Both the position numbers and the translations under genes were made by a program. The notes under the pieces are model-generated. The model worked only from the letters and a program-made list of their open reading frames with translations, was not told where the DNA came from and did no database searches. This document shows, one piece after another, positions 43,301 to 53,429 of a stretch of 64,000 nucleotides of DNA. The stretch's first letter is position 1, and the number at the start of each line of letters is the position of its first letter. Source of the DNA: Enchytraeus crypticus (lineage: Eukaryota > Annelida > Clitellata > Enchytraeida > Enchytraeidae); assembly GCA_905160935.1 (NCBI GenBank), contig CAJHZI010000241.1:1-64000 (forward strand). Direction: 5' to 3'.

Positions 43301-43554
43301 AAACTTTAAAATTGTAAAGTTGTAAAGTAATTGTTACATTTTTCATGACGTTTTATTTAACACTTGTTCCTTTTTCTTCTGCTTAATCATCGAATTTCAA
43401 TAAGGGATACTATGATATAACGTTACGCTATTGATGATTAGAATAAGAATGCTGATCTATATGTTATTTCATCGTAATATTTCTAGCATAGATTTCTTTA
43501 ATAACTTCGTAATAAAAATAATTTCTCTGGTAGTGGTTTTCGTTTGGGTTATTT
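43301..43554. other. Intron 9, non-coding
   Basis: AT-rich, nothing recognised. Confidence 0.5.
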
Positions 43555-43640
43555 GCTCTCTCTCTCTCTCTCTCTCTCTCTTTAGTGTTCTGCCAAGTGG
43601 CAGGTCCATGATACATATTCATACTCATGCTTTCACATTA
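43555..43640 (-). repeat. Family B 3' end with (CT)n
   Basis: A CT array, then TTTAGTGTTCTGCCAAGTGG, CAGGTCCATGATACATATTC and ATACTCATGC: the terminal 60 bp of family B in inverse orientation. Confidence 0.5.
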
Positions 43641-43805
43641 TTATTGTTATTTATTTGAAAATCACGGGCTTTTCATAAAACGCTTGGGATAATTTCCATG
43701 GTTATTCTGTACTCTTCACATATTACATGATGCTCTAAGCATATTTTAAGTATCCTCTATTCGATATCCTCTATTCAACATCCTGTTTTCAACAACCTCT
43801 ATTCG

Positions 43806-43883
43806 ATATACTGGGCTCTCCCGTCACTGACATCGCTTTCGAGTGAGGAAACTGACGTTAACCTTAGCTTTACCAGCTTTTAC
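43806..43883 (+). repeat. 3' fragment of SINE family D
   Basis: CTGGGCTCTCCCGTCACTGA, CATCGCTTTCGAGTGAGG, AACTGACGTTAACCTTAGC, TTTACCAGCTTTTAC. It is inserted in a locally repeated TATTCGATATCCTCTATTC sequence (43755-43950), 75 bp before the FN5 exon. Confidence 0.5.
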
Positions 43884-43957
43884 TCAATTCGATATCTTCT
43901 ATTCGATATCCCCTATTAGACATCCTCTATTCAACATCCTCTATCCTACATCAACAG

Positions 43958-44272
43958 TGCCGGGTGAACCACGCAAGGTTCAGGTGGAAGCCGTGAACTC
44001 CTCGGCTCTCAAGGTCAGCTGGCTGACCCCGGCTGATCACGAGGTCAACGGGGTCATCCACGGCTACCAGGTCCACTATGTTAAGGTCACGGACGATGGG
44101 GACGAACCCTACGGGGCGCGGGGCATATATGACACGATCGACGGCAGCGTGAGGGAGGCGGTGATAGGAGATTTAGCCTCAGACACCTACTACAGCGTTC
44201 AGGTGGCCGCCTACACGCGCAAGGGTGATGGAAATAGAAGTAGGGCCAAGAGGGTGCGTACCCCTGGGGCAG
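43958..44272 (+). CDS. Lar: LAR exon: fibronectin III domain 5
   Basis: Residues 685-789. It reads PGEPRKVQVEAVNSSALKVS then WLTPADHEVNGVIHGYQVHY, VREAVIGDLASDTYYSVQVA and AYTRKGDGNRSRAKRVRTPG. The PRKVQVEAVNSSALKVSW start, GYQVHYV and AYTxKGDGxRS strings are characteristic of FN5 in this family. Sequons NSS and NRS. Phase 1-1; donor CAG|GTGCGT. A GTAAAT four bases later is out of phase and was rejected. Confidence 0.5.
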
Positions 44273-44330
44273 GTGCGTAAATTATAATTCTAGTTAAAAT
44301 AATAAGTATATTTTTAAGAGTCTATTTTGC

Positions 44331-44478
44331 CGGTTGGATGGCCGAATAAATGCAATCTGTTATAACTGATTGCATTATAAGGCAACCATGCTGTTAATTC
44401 GGTCCTCTTTAAATCCGAGCCTGATCGACGCTAACAGGAACTTTTGTGCTACGGAAATCAACGTTAAGCTGACTTAGT
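44331..44478 (+). repeat. tRNA-like SINE family E, worn copy
   Basis: CCGGTTGGATGGCCGAATAA, a TAATTCGGTCCTCTTTAAAT stretch, CCGAGCCTGATCGACGC, GGAAATCAACGTTAAGCTGA. A perfect 11-bp inverted repeat (GCAATCTGTTA / TAACTGATTGC) lies within. Confidence 0.5.
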
Positions 44479-44953
44479 TAGATATTTAATACCATATGAC
44501 ATATTATAGAAACTTTTAATATAAAATGAATTATTATAATAAGTTTCAGCGATGCCTTCCGAAAGTATTAAAATAAAGCCTAGCTAACTCATTACTATTA
44601 TCATATTTAGAGAAATAAATTCTCTCTACGTTATAGTATATTTTATATAGGTCTATAATTAGCTATTCTGTATTTATCTAATATGGTTAAAGAGATTTAT
44701 TATCTTTTGCCCAAATGTTTCCATAACTTGAAGCACTAAGGCATTCTAATAATAGCGATATTAAATCACGAAGTATTCATTGAATCTAAGAAATACACTA
44801 ATAATGGTGATTAAGGATGACGTCTCTGACATCATCCTTGTATGAGGAAACGGACGTTAAACTTGTATTATTTTATTATTAATAGAACATTATACACTTC
44901 ATTGCATCATCCTAATTGCCATCACTTTTCTATTAAACTGTTTCTATTTTCAG
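44479..44953. other. Intron 10, 3' part with a family F fragment
   Basis: AT-rich; 44810-44875 carries GACGTCTCTGACATCATCC, TTGTATGAGGAAACGGACGT, TAAACTTGTATTATT, the 3' end of SINE F in plus orientation, 80 bp before the FN6 exon. Confidence 0.5.
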
Positions 44954-45190
44954 CCCCCACTGAGCCTAGAGGGCTGGCCCTGGCCCTGTCCCTGGACGAC
45001 CCCCCGGTGCTGCACGTGTCCTGGCAGGTGCCTCGAGCCACCCACGGGCAGGTCCTGGGCTACAGGGTGCGGTACGGCATCAGCGGAGAGGAGCAGGAGG
45101 AGGGGTACGGGGAGAGCACCCAGGGGAGGAGAAGATATGAACAGAGACATCTGTCAGGAGACAAGTACCACATGTCCACCAGCTTCCTAG
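44954..45190 (+). CDS. Lar: LAR exon: fibronectin III domain 6, first part
   Basis: Residues 790-868. It reads PTEPRGLALALSLDDPPVLH then VSWQVPRATHGQVLGYRVRY, GRRRYEQRHLSGDKYHMSTS, FL. The HGQVLGYRxxYG motif matches the D/H-Q-V-L-GYR of family FN6. One of the most GC-rich pieces of the window (leucine codons mostly CTG). Phase 1-1; donor CTAG|GTGGGG. An in-frame continuation to a stop at 45231 exists but lacks the FN end strands, which the next exon supplies. Confidence 0.5.
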   Translation, partial: PPLSLEGWPWPCPWTTPRCCTCPGRCLEPPTGRSWATGCGTASAERSRRRGTGRAPRGGEDMNRDICQETSTTCPPAS

Positions 45191-45276
45191 GTGGGGCTTC
45201 ATTTTATGTGATTAATGTACTGGCTAAATAAGAAATAAATATGATGATAATTTATTAAATGGATAAATCGTCTATT

Positions 45277-45720
45277 CGTATCTCGACCCTGGTTAAACTG
45301 GTATTTAAGGGAAGATGATGATGATGATGATAATTTATTAAATTAAATTGAATATAGTTTACAGTTGGTCTATTCTGCAGTGGCCCGGACACTATAACTG
45401 TTAGCAGTATAGGCAATTAATGACCGTTAATTTTAATACTATAATTGTTAGTAGTATAGCTAATTATTGACTGTTTATGTTATCGCTGATATGTTGCTGG
45501 TTATTGTTGTCATTTCATACCTGAAATCGCACTAGGATGAGAAAACGGACCTTAAATCTTCATTTTATTGTATTGTATTGTATTGCACTGTAATATATTA
45601 TATAGCACTGTATTGTATTGTATGATATTGCATTATATAGTGTTGTATTGTATTGTTTTGTATAATTTGTATTGTATTGTATAATTTGTATTGAATTGTA
45701 ATGTATTTTATTTGCTAAAA
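45277..45720. repeat. Family C 3' end, then TATTG-rich tract
   Basis: 45277-45335 (+): TATCTCGACCCTGGTTAAAC, TGGTATTTAAGGGAAGATG with a (GAT)n tail. 45555-45715: TTGTATTGTATTGTATTG-like pentanucleotide repeat leading to the acceptor. Between them only AT-rich DNA. Confidence 0.5.
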
Positions 45721-45723
45721 CAG

Positions 45724-45816
45724 AGCGAGGAGTAGATTACGAGGTGTTGGTCGCCGCTAGGAACGCGTACAGTTACGGAGCGGAGGCATCAGCCATGATC
45801 AGAACTCCAGACGGAA
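45724..45816 (+). CDS. Lar: LAR exon: fibronectin III domain 6, last part
   Basis: Residues 869-899 (93 nt). It reads RGVDYEVLVAARNAYSYGAE then ASAMIRTPDG. It provides the F-G strands of FN6 (YEVLVAARNAYSYG, a tyrosine-corner pattern). Joined to the preceding exon it gives SFLERGVDYEVLV. Acceptor AAACAG; the donor GGAA|GTATAT lacks G at -1 and is the least certain border in the gene, chosen because it keeps phase 1 for the next exon. Confidence 0.5.
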
Positions 45817-46693
45817 GTATATGCTTCCTGTTTGCCAATCCGGATTCGTTGTTTGAATGGCGTTGAATTGCATGAGATTATTTTATTTGTTTGCTAAATT
45901 ATTACATGAAATTGAATAATAATACTTATTTCTTGAATAGCACAGTAATACACGCATAACTTAGATAACCTACATGTATTAAACTCAGAATACATGTATC
46001 ATATGTGCATGTATTAAACATGTATTAAACGTTCATGTATTATAAACGTTCATATATTATAGGCCAACAAATTATATTTTATGTATTACATTATGAAGAA
46101 CGGACACCGGCCATGACACCGCTATTGAAATTGTCAGGGGTTATTATTATTATTACTATTCATTTCTTTATTCGTTAAGAACTGACAGGATCAAGATGCA
46201 ACACATATACATATATACACACTCATAACACACATAAACATAAGTACATAGAACAATCAAGATGAATTATTAGAAACTTATTATAGCGTTGCTACTAATT
46301 TCAGCACTAGCATTAAACGCATTATTATTATTTTATTATTATTAATATTATTATTACTATTTTTATTACTATTTTTATTATTATTACTATTAGGCCTACT
46401 ATTATTATTATATGCATATATTGTTAAATATGCGAATATATAATATTATATTGTATATGTATAATAATATTGTATATGCTTTTTTCTTTACAAAGCGACG
46501 AGAACGTCGAAGCTCTTTTGCTAGTTGCTATAGTCCTCTGACAGTTTAGTTTATGCTGGTTTTAGTATATTTCAGTTTACTAACAAAATTAAAATTTTTA
46601 AATTTGACTGTCTTTGTTCTCTAATAACCTAACGTATTATCTACTTATCACTATTAGTTAAAAATCATTGCTAACGTTATAACTACTTGTTAT
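45817..46693. other. Intron 12, AT-rich with (ATT)n
   Basis: No gene. A CATGTATTAAAC-like repeat is at 45975-46060 and ATT arrays are at 46140-46160 and 46320-46410. Confidence 0.5.
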
Positions 46694-46910
46694 TACTCTC
46701 TCTCTCTCTACTGTTCTGCCAAGTTGCAGGTTTAAGGTAATAATTCCTGTTCAAGGTTCCTATTCATGTGCTGCTTTTCGCGCTCCATAGAGGGCACTCC
46801 ATCGATCAACGAATTAACTTATTCACAAAAAATGCTATTTTAATCATGTGGTCTTTGGTCTGCGAATAATACGCTTCTGAGGTGTTTCTCGTTTCCTTTC
46901 TCTGATATTA
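46694..46910 (-). repeat. Family B repeat, minus
   Basis: CTCTCTCTCTCTACTGTTCT, GCCAAGTTGCAGG, TTCATGTGCTGCTTTTCGCG, CTCCATCGATCAACGAATTA, CGCTTCTGAGGTGTTTCTCG. Matches the inverse of 33446-33712. Confidence 0.5.
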
Positions 46911-48536
46911 CCATTAAAAAACTAAAAATATTGCTACTGTTAAATACATATCATCATTGCTAAACTCCTGTTGTATGTTATAACCAACTAAACCAAGTAG
47001 AATATTCTCTCGTGAACAGAGAAATTGTTTTAGGATTTCACGTTGGATTCCCCCGATAAGGCAATCTAAAAAATCTCCGGTTATAGAATGTCCAACCACA
47101 TAAAATTTCATCTGTACTTAAATCTAATGTTGTTCAGAGGCATCTAGATCTTTAGGATAAAAATTATAAGTTATAAATTGTCTATATTAAATTTGGTTGA
47201 TTGATTGATTAATTGATTGGTTGATTGTAGTGTAGATTACTTATTCACTAGGTCCTCCTGGATGGTAGCTGGAATTAAATTAGTAGACAATGCAATACGC
47301 TTTCATATATATGGAATATATTTTGTTTTAGGCCTAGGGCCTTATTCTATGTTTGGATGTTATATTGATGTTTTGTAGAAATATATGCGACATTGGCATC
47401 CCGCTATATTACTACTATTGCTATACTACTACCTGAAAGTTAATTTAAGTTTTCAATGTACACATTATAAACAAAAGTATTATACTCAATATTATTTTAA
47501 TTAGGCCTATGTATGAGCCTATTTGCTTAGGCCTATTTAGCCTTTAGCTAGCCTTACCGTACGTAATAATATAGTATTGCTCTGTGTTGAACTATCTCAT
47601 GGCACTCTGGTTTTATCTCTACCTCGGATAATATTCTTTCATACGACATTGCTTGCATGTTGCGGATAATGATGCATGCTTAGAATTTCTATAAATTCGT
47701 GGTTAGTTGCTTAAATGCTACGTGTTGTTATTAGCTTATTTGTCGTCCTCTAATTAATATGTAGCTTTTGTTTGTGATAATGGCATTCTTGTTCTGACTC
47801 TCGTTTTCTGATTGAACGTAAATTCGTATATGTAGCCTCATTTATTTTATTTAAGTTCATTTTGAGTGTTAGCTCTTTAAAAATAAATAGCATTAAGTTC
47901 TAGAAAAAGTCTTCAACCACATCTTCAACCACCATAGATTAAATATTCCTATTATTTACTTTACACTTAAATGGCGTATACATATTGACATATGAAGAAA
48001 AAGGTCGTAAACTCATATGCTTGTAGATTTGTTAAAGTTTTGATCATCCAAATGCTTACCTGTTTTTCTTTATTACTGCAATAGTGTCTATACGAAATTT
48101 AGCTGAGTACTAATTTAGTAGGCCTACATCTTCAGGTTTAGTTTTAGCTGCAGCTTTTTCCAGGTAGTTTTTGCTTTAGTTTTAGATTATTATACTTCTA
48201 CTTGCGTAACGACAACCTATAAAATTATTAGGAAAACTAAAATATGCATTAAATATCTTAATATAACTAAAACTGTACATTTAATATACACCATATTTAT
48301 AGATATACATTGTATATCTGTAATGTACATGTATATCTATTATACATTATACATTTTATATCAACAATTCGTAACTTTTTAGCGCTGTAAGGCAGCGTAT
48401 TGTTAGCATATAAGTTACATATATTGTTAACTATTAAATATATTTAAAGCTTAAACACATTTGTTATATAATATTGCGAGACGAATGTTAATCTGAATCC
48501 ATCCATTAGACGTATTAACGCTGAGTTAATAATAAC
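46911..48536. other. Intron 12, non-coding
   Basis: AT-rich DNA with several TAGGCCTA strings (47335, 47505, 47530). No exon or element recognised. Confidence 0.5.
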
Positions 48537-48556
48537 ACACACACACACACACACAC
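48537..48556. repeat. (AC)n microsatellite
   Basis: Ten AC units immediately left of the SINE pair. Confidence 0.5.
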
Positions 48557-48912
48557 TATAGTGAAATGATCAACTACATTGATATCTATCACCTTTAATA
48601 CCACATGTTAAATCCGCTAGGCAATTTATACATTTACCGTGTAACCAGTCCAGTGAATGTCCGAGATTTTACTCTCAGATCAGCGCTGTTGCTGCGTATG
48701 TTCACAGTATATGCGTATGTTCAATTCGCCCGAGGTGAATTGAACTCTCCTGGGTTCGATTTCCGACCGCGCTGATCTGAGCGTAAAATCTCGGACATTC
48801 ACTGGACTGGTTATACGGAAAATCCGAAAATGGTCTAAATTGCCTAACGGATTTAACATGTGATATTAAAAGTGATCGATATCAACATAGTTAATCATTT
48901 CACTATAATGTG
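48557..48912. repeat. Two family G SINEs head to head, a fold-back of about 140-bp arms
   Basis: The left arm (48557-48697, minus copy) has TATAGTGAAATGATCAACTA, ACATGTTAAATCCG, CAGTCCAGTGAATGTCCGAG, ATTTTACTCTCAGATCAGCG. The right arm (48718-48912, plus copy) has GAGGTGAATTGAACTCTCC, GGGTTCGATTTCC (B box), CGCTGATCTGAGCGTAAAAT, CTCGGACATTCACTGGACTG, TTAACATGTGATATTAAAAG and ATTTCACTATAATGTGTG. The arms are about 90% complementary by eye. A transcript could form a long hairpin just upstream of the FN7 exon. Confidence 0.5.
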
Positions 48913-48917
48913 TGTTG

Positions 48918-48973
48918 TTGTTGTTATTATTTATTATTATTATTATTATTACTATTATTGTTATTAATATTAA

Positions 48974-49017
<44 letters not shown>

Positions 49018-49018
49018 G
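48918..49018. repeat. (TTA)n running into the FN7 acceptor
   Basis: Trinucleotide TTA/TTG repeats end in ATTATTAG, whose AG is the 3' splice site. No conventional polypyrimidine tract is present. Confidence 0.5.
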
Positions 49019-49312
49019 TACCCGGGGAGGCGCCTCGTAACTTTACGGCTATCGGCGCGAGCTCGACGAGTGTCCGACTGCAGTGGGACCACGTGTCCAG
49101 GTCCCACCGGAACGGCGAGATAATCCTGTACGAGATAATCTACCACAAGAGGTCTGAGCCCACCTCTGACTGGACGATGAACACCACAGAAATGTCCACG
49201 ATGGTGGAAGGGTTGGAGACGATGACGGACTATATATTCCAGATTAGAGCCTATACGTCAGTGGGGGCGGGACCCTGGAGCAATCGACTGCCGTTTCGCA
49301 CTTTTCAGCACT
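49019..49312 (+). CDS. Lar: LAR exon: fibronectin III domain 7
   Basis: Residues 900-997. It reads PGEAPRNFTAIGASSTSVRL then QWDHVSRSHRNGEIILYEII, STMVEGLETMTDYIFQIRAY, TSVGAGPWSNRLPFRTFQH. Landmarks: LQWD, RNGEIxxYEIxY, the tyrosine corner TDYIFQIRAYT and GAGPWS. Sequons NFT and NTT. It corresponds to FN7 of vertebrate LAR (HP-x-x-NGAI-type). Phase 1-1. Donor CACT|GTAAGT is strong. Confidence 0.5.
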
Positions 49313-49599
49313 GTAAGTAACGAATTCCGTATGAAAGGCAATTAGTCAATCAAAATATTAACTCAATTTGTCAGAAAATAAGTGAATTAATTAATTATTA
49401 TCATTTTTTCATTTGAATCGCAGTTTAGCTATGATCTGGATGCAAATAAAGAAATACTGAAATAAATTAAATAAAGAATAGTAATAAAAACTATAATGCT
49501 CTGACTCGATTATAATTACTCGATGCCAATTCGAACTAAGAGTATATATATATATTCCTAAGTTGAATATCCTATATATACTGTATATAAATTTAAACG
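49313..49599. other. Intron 13, 5' part
   Basis: AT-rich, non-coding; nothing recognised. Confidence 0.5.
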
Positions 49600-49870
49600 A
49601 ACGGAAAAGTCTCAAATAGAGGATTGACTGATGATATGTTGTAGGGCAGAGAGGATTTGAGACAGTCTATTCGTATCCCGACCCCAGCTAAACTGGGATT
49701 CAAGGGAAGAAGATGGTGATGATGCTATCCTATATATAACTCTTCCCCTGTTGTGAGCGAATTGCTGAAGAATAGACAAACCATAGACTGCACTTGTCAT
49801 AAAAGGCGAGAAGGCACTAAGATCCAAATCAAAGTCAGAAAGCGCATTAGTGAGCGCCTAGGCTCCAGAA
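49600..49870 (+). repeat. Two partial family C copies, 3' half then 5' half
   Basis: 49600-49727 holds the 3' half (ATTCGTATCCCGACCCCAGC, TAAACTGGGATTCAAGGGAA, GATGGTGATGATG). 49755-49865 holds the 5' half (TTGCTGAAGAATAGACAAAC, CATAAAAGGCGAGAAGGCAC, TTAGTGAGCGCCTAGGCTCC). Both are plus strand, so the order is permuted, as expected from two nearby truncated insertions or an excised tandem. Confidence 0.5.
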
Positions 49871-50349
49871 GTCTTATTTTAATTAATCAATCTTGAATGT
49901 TTAGTTATTTTAATTAATCGATGGTGATTAATGGTGATTAAACTACTAGTGCTAAACTCACTAGTAGTTCACTTGTGAAGGTATGAACGTTTGATTATTC
50001 GCACCCGTTGGTTGGTAGTATTTATTTAACGGCTGCTTTTTAAACTGATCTATTGTGATTAAAAGACTGATAGTTTTAATTGGTCATAATAATTTTTGTT
50101 TTAATTAGTCATAATTTAATGATTAATTAAATTAAATTTAACTTTATTATTATTTTACTTTAATCATATACTATACTTGATAGTTTCATTTCATAAAATT
50201 TATCTGATTTATTCAATTAATATCTTGTGATTAATTATTTAAGAATTGCTAGATTGATTGATTGACTGATGAATTGATTGCCGCATGAATTGACTGACGG
50301 ATTGCTAAATTGATACATTATTGATTTCCTGATTAATTAACTAATTAAA
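49871..50349. other. Intron 13, middle
   Basis: AT-rich with ATTGATTGATTGACTGAT-like repeats at 50250-50330; no gene. Confidence 0.5.
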
Positions 50350-50592
50350 TGTCTCAATAGCGCAATGGCTAGATATGTAGATAACGTCATGAAATTTTAA
50401 ATGACAGAGCATGAGGTGAATTGAACACTCGTGGGTTCTATTCCCGGCCGCGCAGATCTGAGAATAAAATCTCGGACTTTCACTCTACTAGTACGCGGTA
50501 AATGGGATAAATTGCCTAATGGATTTACATGTCTTATTAATCGTGGTAGATATCAATGTATTTGATCATTTCACTATAATGTGTGTTATATG
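50350..50592 (+). repeat. tRNA-derived SINE family G, full but worn
   Basis: Opening TGTCTCAATAGCGCAATGGC in A-box position, GTGGGTTCTATTCCCGGCCG as B box, then AGATCTGAGAATAAAATCTC, GGACTTTCACTCTACTAG, TAAATTGCCTAATGGATTTA and ATTTCACTATAATGTGTG. Ends 40 bp before the FN8 exon. Confidence 0.5.
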
Positions 50593-50630
50593 CTATTATA
50601 TATTAATTAATAACTTTATTGAATTTCCAG

Positions 50631-50936
50631 CATCTCTACCCGGTCCATTCAACGTAAAGGTTCGTCGAGTGTCCCCCACAGCCCTCGAGGTCAGCTGGGA
50701 CCCCCCGCACTACTCCGGAGTGGTTGGCTACAGGATCTACTATAGCATGTACACGCTAGTGGACGACATGGACTCCTGGACGAGTGTGGACACGAGTGGA
50801 CCGTTCACAGTGCGCGAGATCTCGGGGCTGGAGCCTCACAGCGTGTACGGGGCGAGAGTCAGGGCCAGGCTGAGTGATGGGCGGCTCAGTGACTACTCGA
50901 GAGTCGAGGTGGAGACAAATGGCGTCATGAGAAACG
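50631..50936 (+). CDS. Lar: LAR exon: fibronectin III domain 8
   Basis: Residues 998-1099. It reads SLPGPFNVKVRRVSPTALEV then SWDPPHYSGVVGYRIYYSMY, TVREISGLEPHSVYGARVRA, RLSDGRLSDYSRVEVETNG. A whole FN domain with VSWDPP, GYRIYY and the corner HSVYGARVRA. Vertebrate LAR paralogues have eight FN domains; by order this exon or its neighbour is the extra one of the nine-domain invertebrate form. Phase 1-1; donor AACG|GTATCG. A CT tract and an inverted LINE tail start within 20 bp of the donor. Confidence 0.5.
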
Positions 50937-50943
50937 GTATCGA

Positions 50944-50947
50944 TGTT

Positions 50948-51001
<54 letters not shown>

Positions 51002-51125
51002 GAGCGCACTGCCTGCTAGCAGGTTCATGGTATATAACGCCTCCACTCTTGTCTGTCTTCCGCTTTCCTCTTCATTTCTGCATATGAGTGGGTCTTTAAA
51101 TCATCTAACATACCTAATCTAATGA
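50944..51125 (-). repeat. Family A LINE 3' tail with (CT)n
   Basis: CT array 50950-51000, then GAGCGCACTGCCTGCTAGCA, GGTTCATGGTATATAACGCC, CTCCACTCTTGTCTGTCTTC, TCTGCATATGAGTGGGTC, TTTAAATCATCTAACATACC. Inverse of the 3' 170 bases of the LINE at 29098. Confidence 0.5.
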
Positions 51126-51189
51126 GAAACAGTATCGGCGGTTGCTCTGTGAGCGCAACACTTTTTAAAAATAATTTTAATATAATTAA

Positions 51190-51395
51190 TAATTTTAAAA
51201 TGACATACCCTGAGGCGAATTGATCCCTCGTGGGTTTGAATCCCAGCAGCACTGATCTGACAGTAAAATCTCGGACATTCACAGGACTGGTTATACGGAA
51301 AATGGACAAAATTTCCTAACAGATTTAACATGTGGTATTAAAAGTATTAGATCTCAACGTAGTAGCAGTTGGTCATTTCACTATAATGTGTGTTA
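51190..51395 (+). repeat. SINE family G, plus copy
   Basis: TGAGGCGAATTGATCCCTCG, TGGGTTTGAATCCCAGCAG (B box), AGTAAAATCTCGGACATTCA, GGACTGGTTATACGGAAAAT, ATTTAACATGTGGTATTAAA, ATTTCACTATAATGTGTG. The A-box part is lost. Confidence 0.5.
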
Positions 51396-51577
51396 TTACT
51401 ATTATTATTATTAATATGCACGAGAGAAGGAGTTTACTATAATTAATAACTTTTATGGCCGGGATACCGTAATAAAGAAGAGATTAAACATTTCACAAAA
51501 GAGCTGTTCCGCTGATTTATACGCCAGTTTTATCTCTCTAAAACTATATCAGTGACAGGCGAGCCCATGAAATAACG

Positions 51578-51621
<44 letters not shown>

Positions 51622-51830
51622 GTCTGTTTCTCTTTCATGTTTTATTGTTATCAGCTACAAAGACGTCCGTAGCAGTGCTAAGGCTGAAATCAGTTATTTT
51701 TATTTGCTTTACAGAAACAATATAAAACACAGAAATAGAAATAAAATCAGCGAGCAACGGCAGTTTAAGCGTAACATAAGTTTAAATAGAACAGTACTTC
51801 GAACATAAGTGTAATTCATTTATATACAAT

Positions 51831-51887
<57 letters not shown>

Positions 51888-51889
51888 TT
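51396..51889. other. Intron 14, non-coding with CT and TA microsatellites
   Basis: (CT)n at 51580-51622 and (TA)n at 51836-51886. Nothing coding. Confidence 0.5.
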
Positions 51890-52065
51890 TTTTGATCATT
51901 TTTCGATCACCGGACCGGCACTGTTTAGGATCTTTTATTTCTCTTCAGCACGTGTTTTTTAAGATCGTTTGGGGTAAATCGATTTGTAGTGACCTGTGAT
52001 GGGGGGACGTCCCTGACGTCATCCTTGTATGAGGAAACGGACGTTAAACCTTTATTATTATTGAA
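51890..52065 (+). repeat. SINE family F, full copy
   Basis: TTTCGATCACCGGACCGGCA, TTAGGATCTTTTATTTCTC, TCGATTTGTAGTGACCTGTG, GGGGACGTCCCTGACGTC, ATCCTTGTATGAGGAAACGG, ACGTTAAACCTTTATTATTA. It follows a TA microsatellite directly. Confidence 0.5.
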
Positions 52066-52458
52066 ACGTTAAAGACTAGATATGAGACCAATTACGAAAG
52101 TTCAAACTGTACACAACACTCTGGTACTTGTATGTTAACCGTTAACCAATACATAGCCATATTATGAGCTCATTTACAATGTTATGGTAGTGCTGCAAGG
52201 GCTAAATATTAAGCACATAACACAAAACATTGGGCCTGAAAGATTAGATCATTAAACGATAGATTTCAACATCATGCACTGAATAGCATCAAGTAGTACT
52301 AATCAAACGCTAGGTAAAGCGTTAATTTAGCAATCGATATGAGTATTGCTATTAAATTCCTTTTATTTTATTTTCCGTGAAATATAGCTGTAAATATTAA
52401 ATATTAAAGCCTAAGTTTAATTGCTATTAAGCAGAGCCGAGCGGCATTGTGTCTGCAG
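52066..52458. other. Intron 14, 3' part
   Basis: AT-rich; no element recognised before the TGTCTGCAG acceptor. Confidence 0.5.
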
Positions 52459-52568
52459 GCCCTGTCCCTATAGACACTGTGACAGAGTTCAGGGCTACAG
52501 CGTGGACACAAAACAGCGTTACCCTGGCATGGAAAGCTCCTAACAAACCCGGAGTGAAACACTATCTG
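52459..52568 (+). CDS. Lar: LAR exon: fibronectin III domain 9, first part
   Basis: Residues 1100-1136. It reads PVPIDTVTEFRATAWTQNSV then TLAWKAPNKPGVKHYL. The TQNSVTLAWKAP segment fits FN strands B and C and lines up with the last FN domain of vertebrate LAR, where a K-x-SVLLSWEFPD string occupies this place. Phase 1 in, 0 out; donor TATCTG|GTTAGA with T at +3. Read-through would enter a C/T-rich low-complexity region. Confidence 0.5.
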
Positions 52569-52909
52569 GTTAGATCATTACTTTCATCAAAATGTTTTGA
52601 ACTAATTCTCCCTCTGTCTCTTTCTCTCTGAGTCCTTCTCTCGATTTCTCTTTCTCTATGAGTCTCACTTGCTCCTTTCTGCTCATTTTCTTTTTCTCAT
52701 TCATTAAAATGTTCTGCTAAGATACCGATCTGATAGCCGTCGTTTAATCGCACTAACATTAGGATCTCTTGGCGTAATAAAAAAACGTAAATCCATAAAA
52801 TGTAACAAAATATCAATGATTCCCTAATTTATTGATTGTTGTAGATTTTAGATTATTAAGATTGTTATACATTTTAAATTTAGCCGCGCTGCTAATTTGT
52901 TTGCTCATG
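52569..52909. other. Intron 15, 5' part, pyrimidine-rich
   Basis: TCTCTTTCTCTCTGAGTCC-type sequence at 52605-52705, otherwise AT-rich and non-coding. Confidence 0.5.
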
Positions 52910-53168
52910 TTTTGTCCGGGGTTTTGAAGAATAGGCCAACCGTGAACTTCACATGTCGCACTAGGCGACAAAACACTAAGATCCAAGTCAACTTCAGAGA
53001 GGGCATTCGGCTGGTGAGTGCATAGGCACTAGAAATTTACAGAATTTTCTAAAGCGAATGGAAAAGTTGTATGAGATTGACTAATATGGTATGGGACAGA
53101 GTGAAATGGAGGCCTATTCTTATCCCGACCCTAGTTAAACTGGGAGTAAAGGAAAGATGATGATGATC
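52910..53168 (+). repeat. Family C repeat, full copy
   Basis: TTTTGTCCGGGGTTTTGAAG, AATAGGCCAACCGTGAAC, GGCGACAAAACACTAAGATC, CTGGTGAGTGCATAGGC, CTTATCCCGACCCTAGTTAA, ACTGGGAGTAAAGGAAAGAT with a short (GAT)n tail. Ends 35 bp before the next exon. Confidence 0.5.
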
Positions 53169-53202
53169 ATTGATTTGTGTATTGACTGATTGATTGATGC
53201 AG

Positions 53203-53416
53203 ATTGAATACATCGGTGAGAGAACTTTTGGCGGGGATTCACAGATTGAAGAAACGTTCTTGGATCAGAAGAACTCTAAACAAGTTCCCAAGGCTCAGAC
53301 CTCGGAAGTTATAAGTTCTCTGGTGCCCAACTCCCGCTACACCTTTAACATCACCGCCATGTTTATAGATGGATGGGGACCTGTCACACATTGTACTGCT
53401 ATGACTAGCAGAGACG
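53203..53416 (+). CDS. Lar: LAR exon: fibronectin III domain 9, second part
   Basis: Residues 1137-1207. It reads IEYIGERTFGGDSQIEETFL, then EVISSLVPNSRYTFNITAMF and IDGWGPVTHCTAMTSRD. Joined to the previous exon it gives KHYLIEYIGERT, the C strand of FN9. The tyrosine corner is NSRYTFNITAMF, with a sequon (NIT). A lone cysteine (THCTA) lies in the last strand. Phase 0 in, 1 out; donor GACG|GTATAT. The acceptor follows an ATTGATTGATGCAG tetranucleotide tract. Confidence 0.5.
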
Positions 53417-53429
53417 GTATATATTAATT

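Noticed and set aside
44276-44277. Alternative FN5 donor GTAAAT
   Set aside because: Would end the exon in phase 2, incompatible with the phase-1 start of the next exon.
45191-45231. Read-through of the FN6a exon to a stop as a short secreted form
   Set aside because: Possible in principle, but a GT donor in correct phase and the missing FN strands in the next exon favour splicing; no evidence for a poly-A signal was sought beyond the stop.
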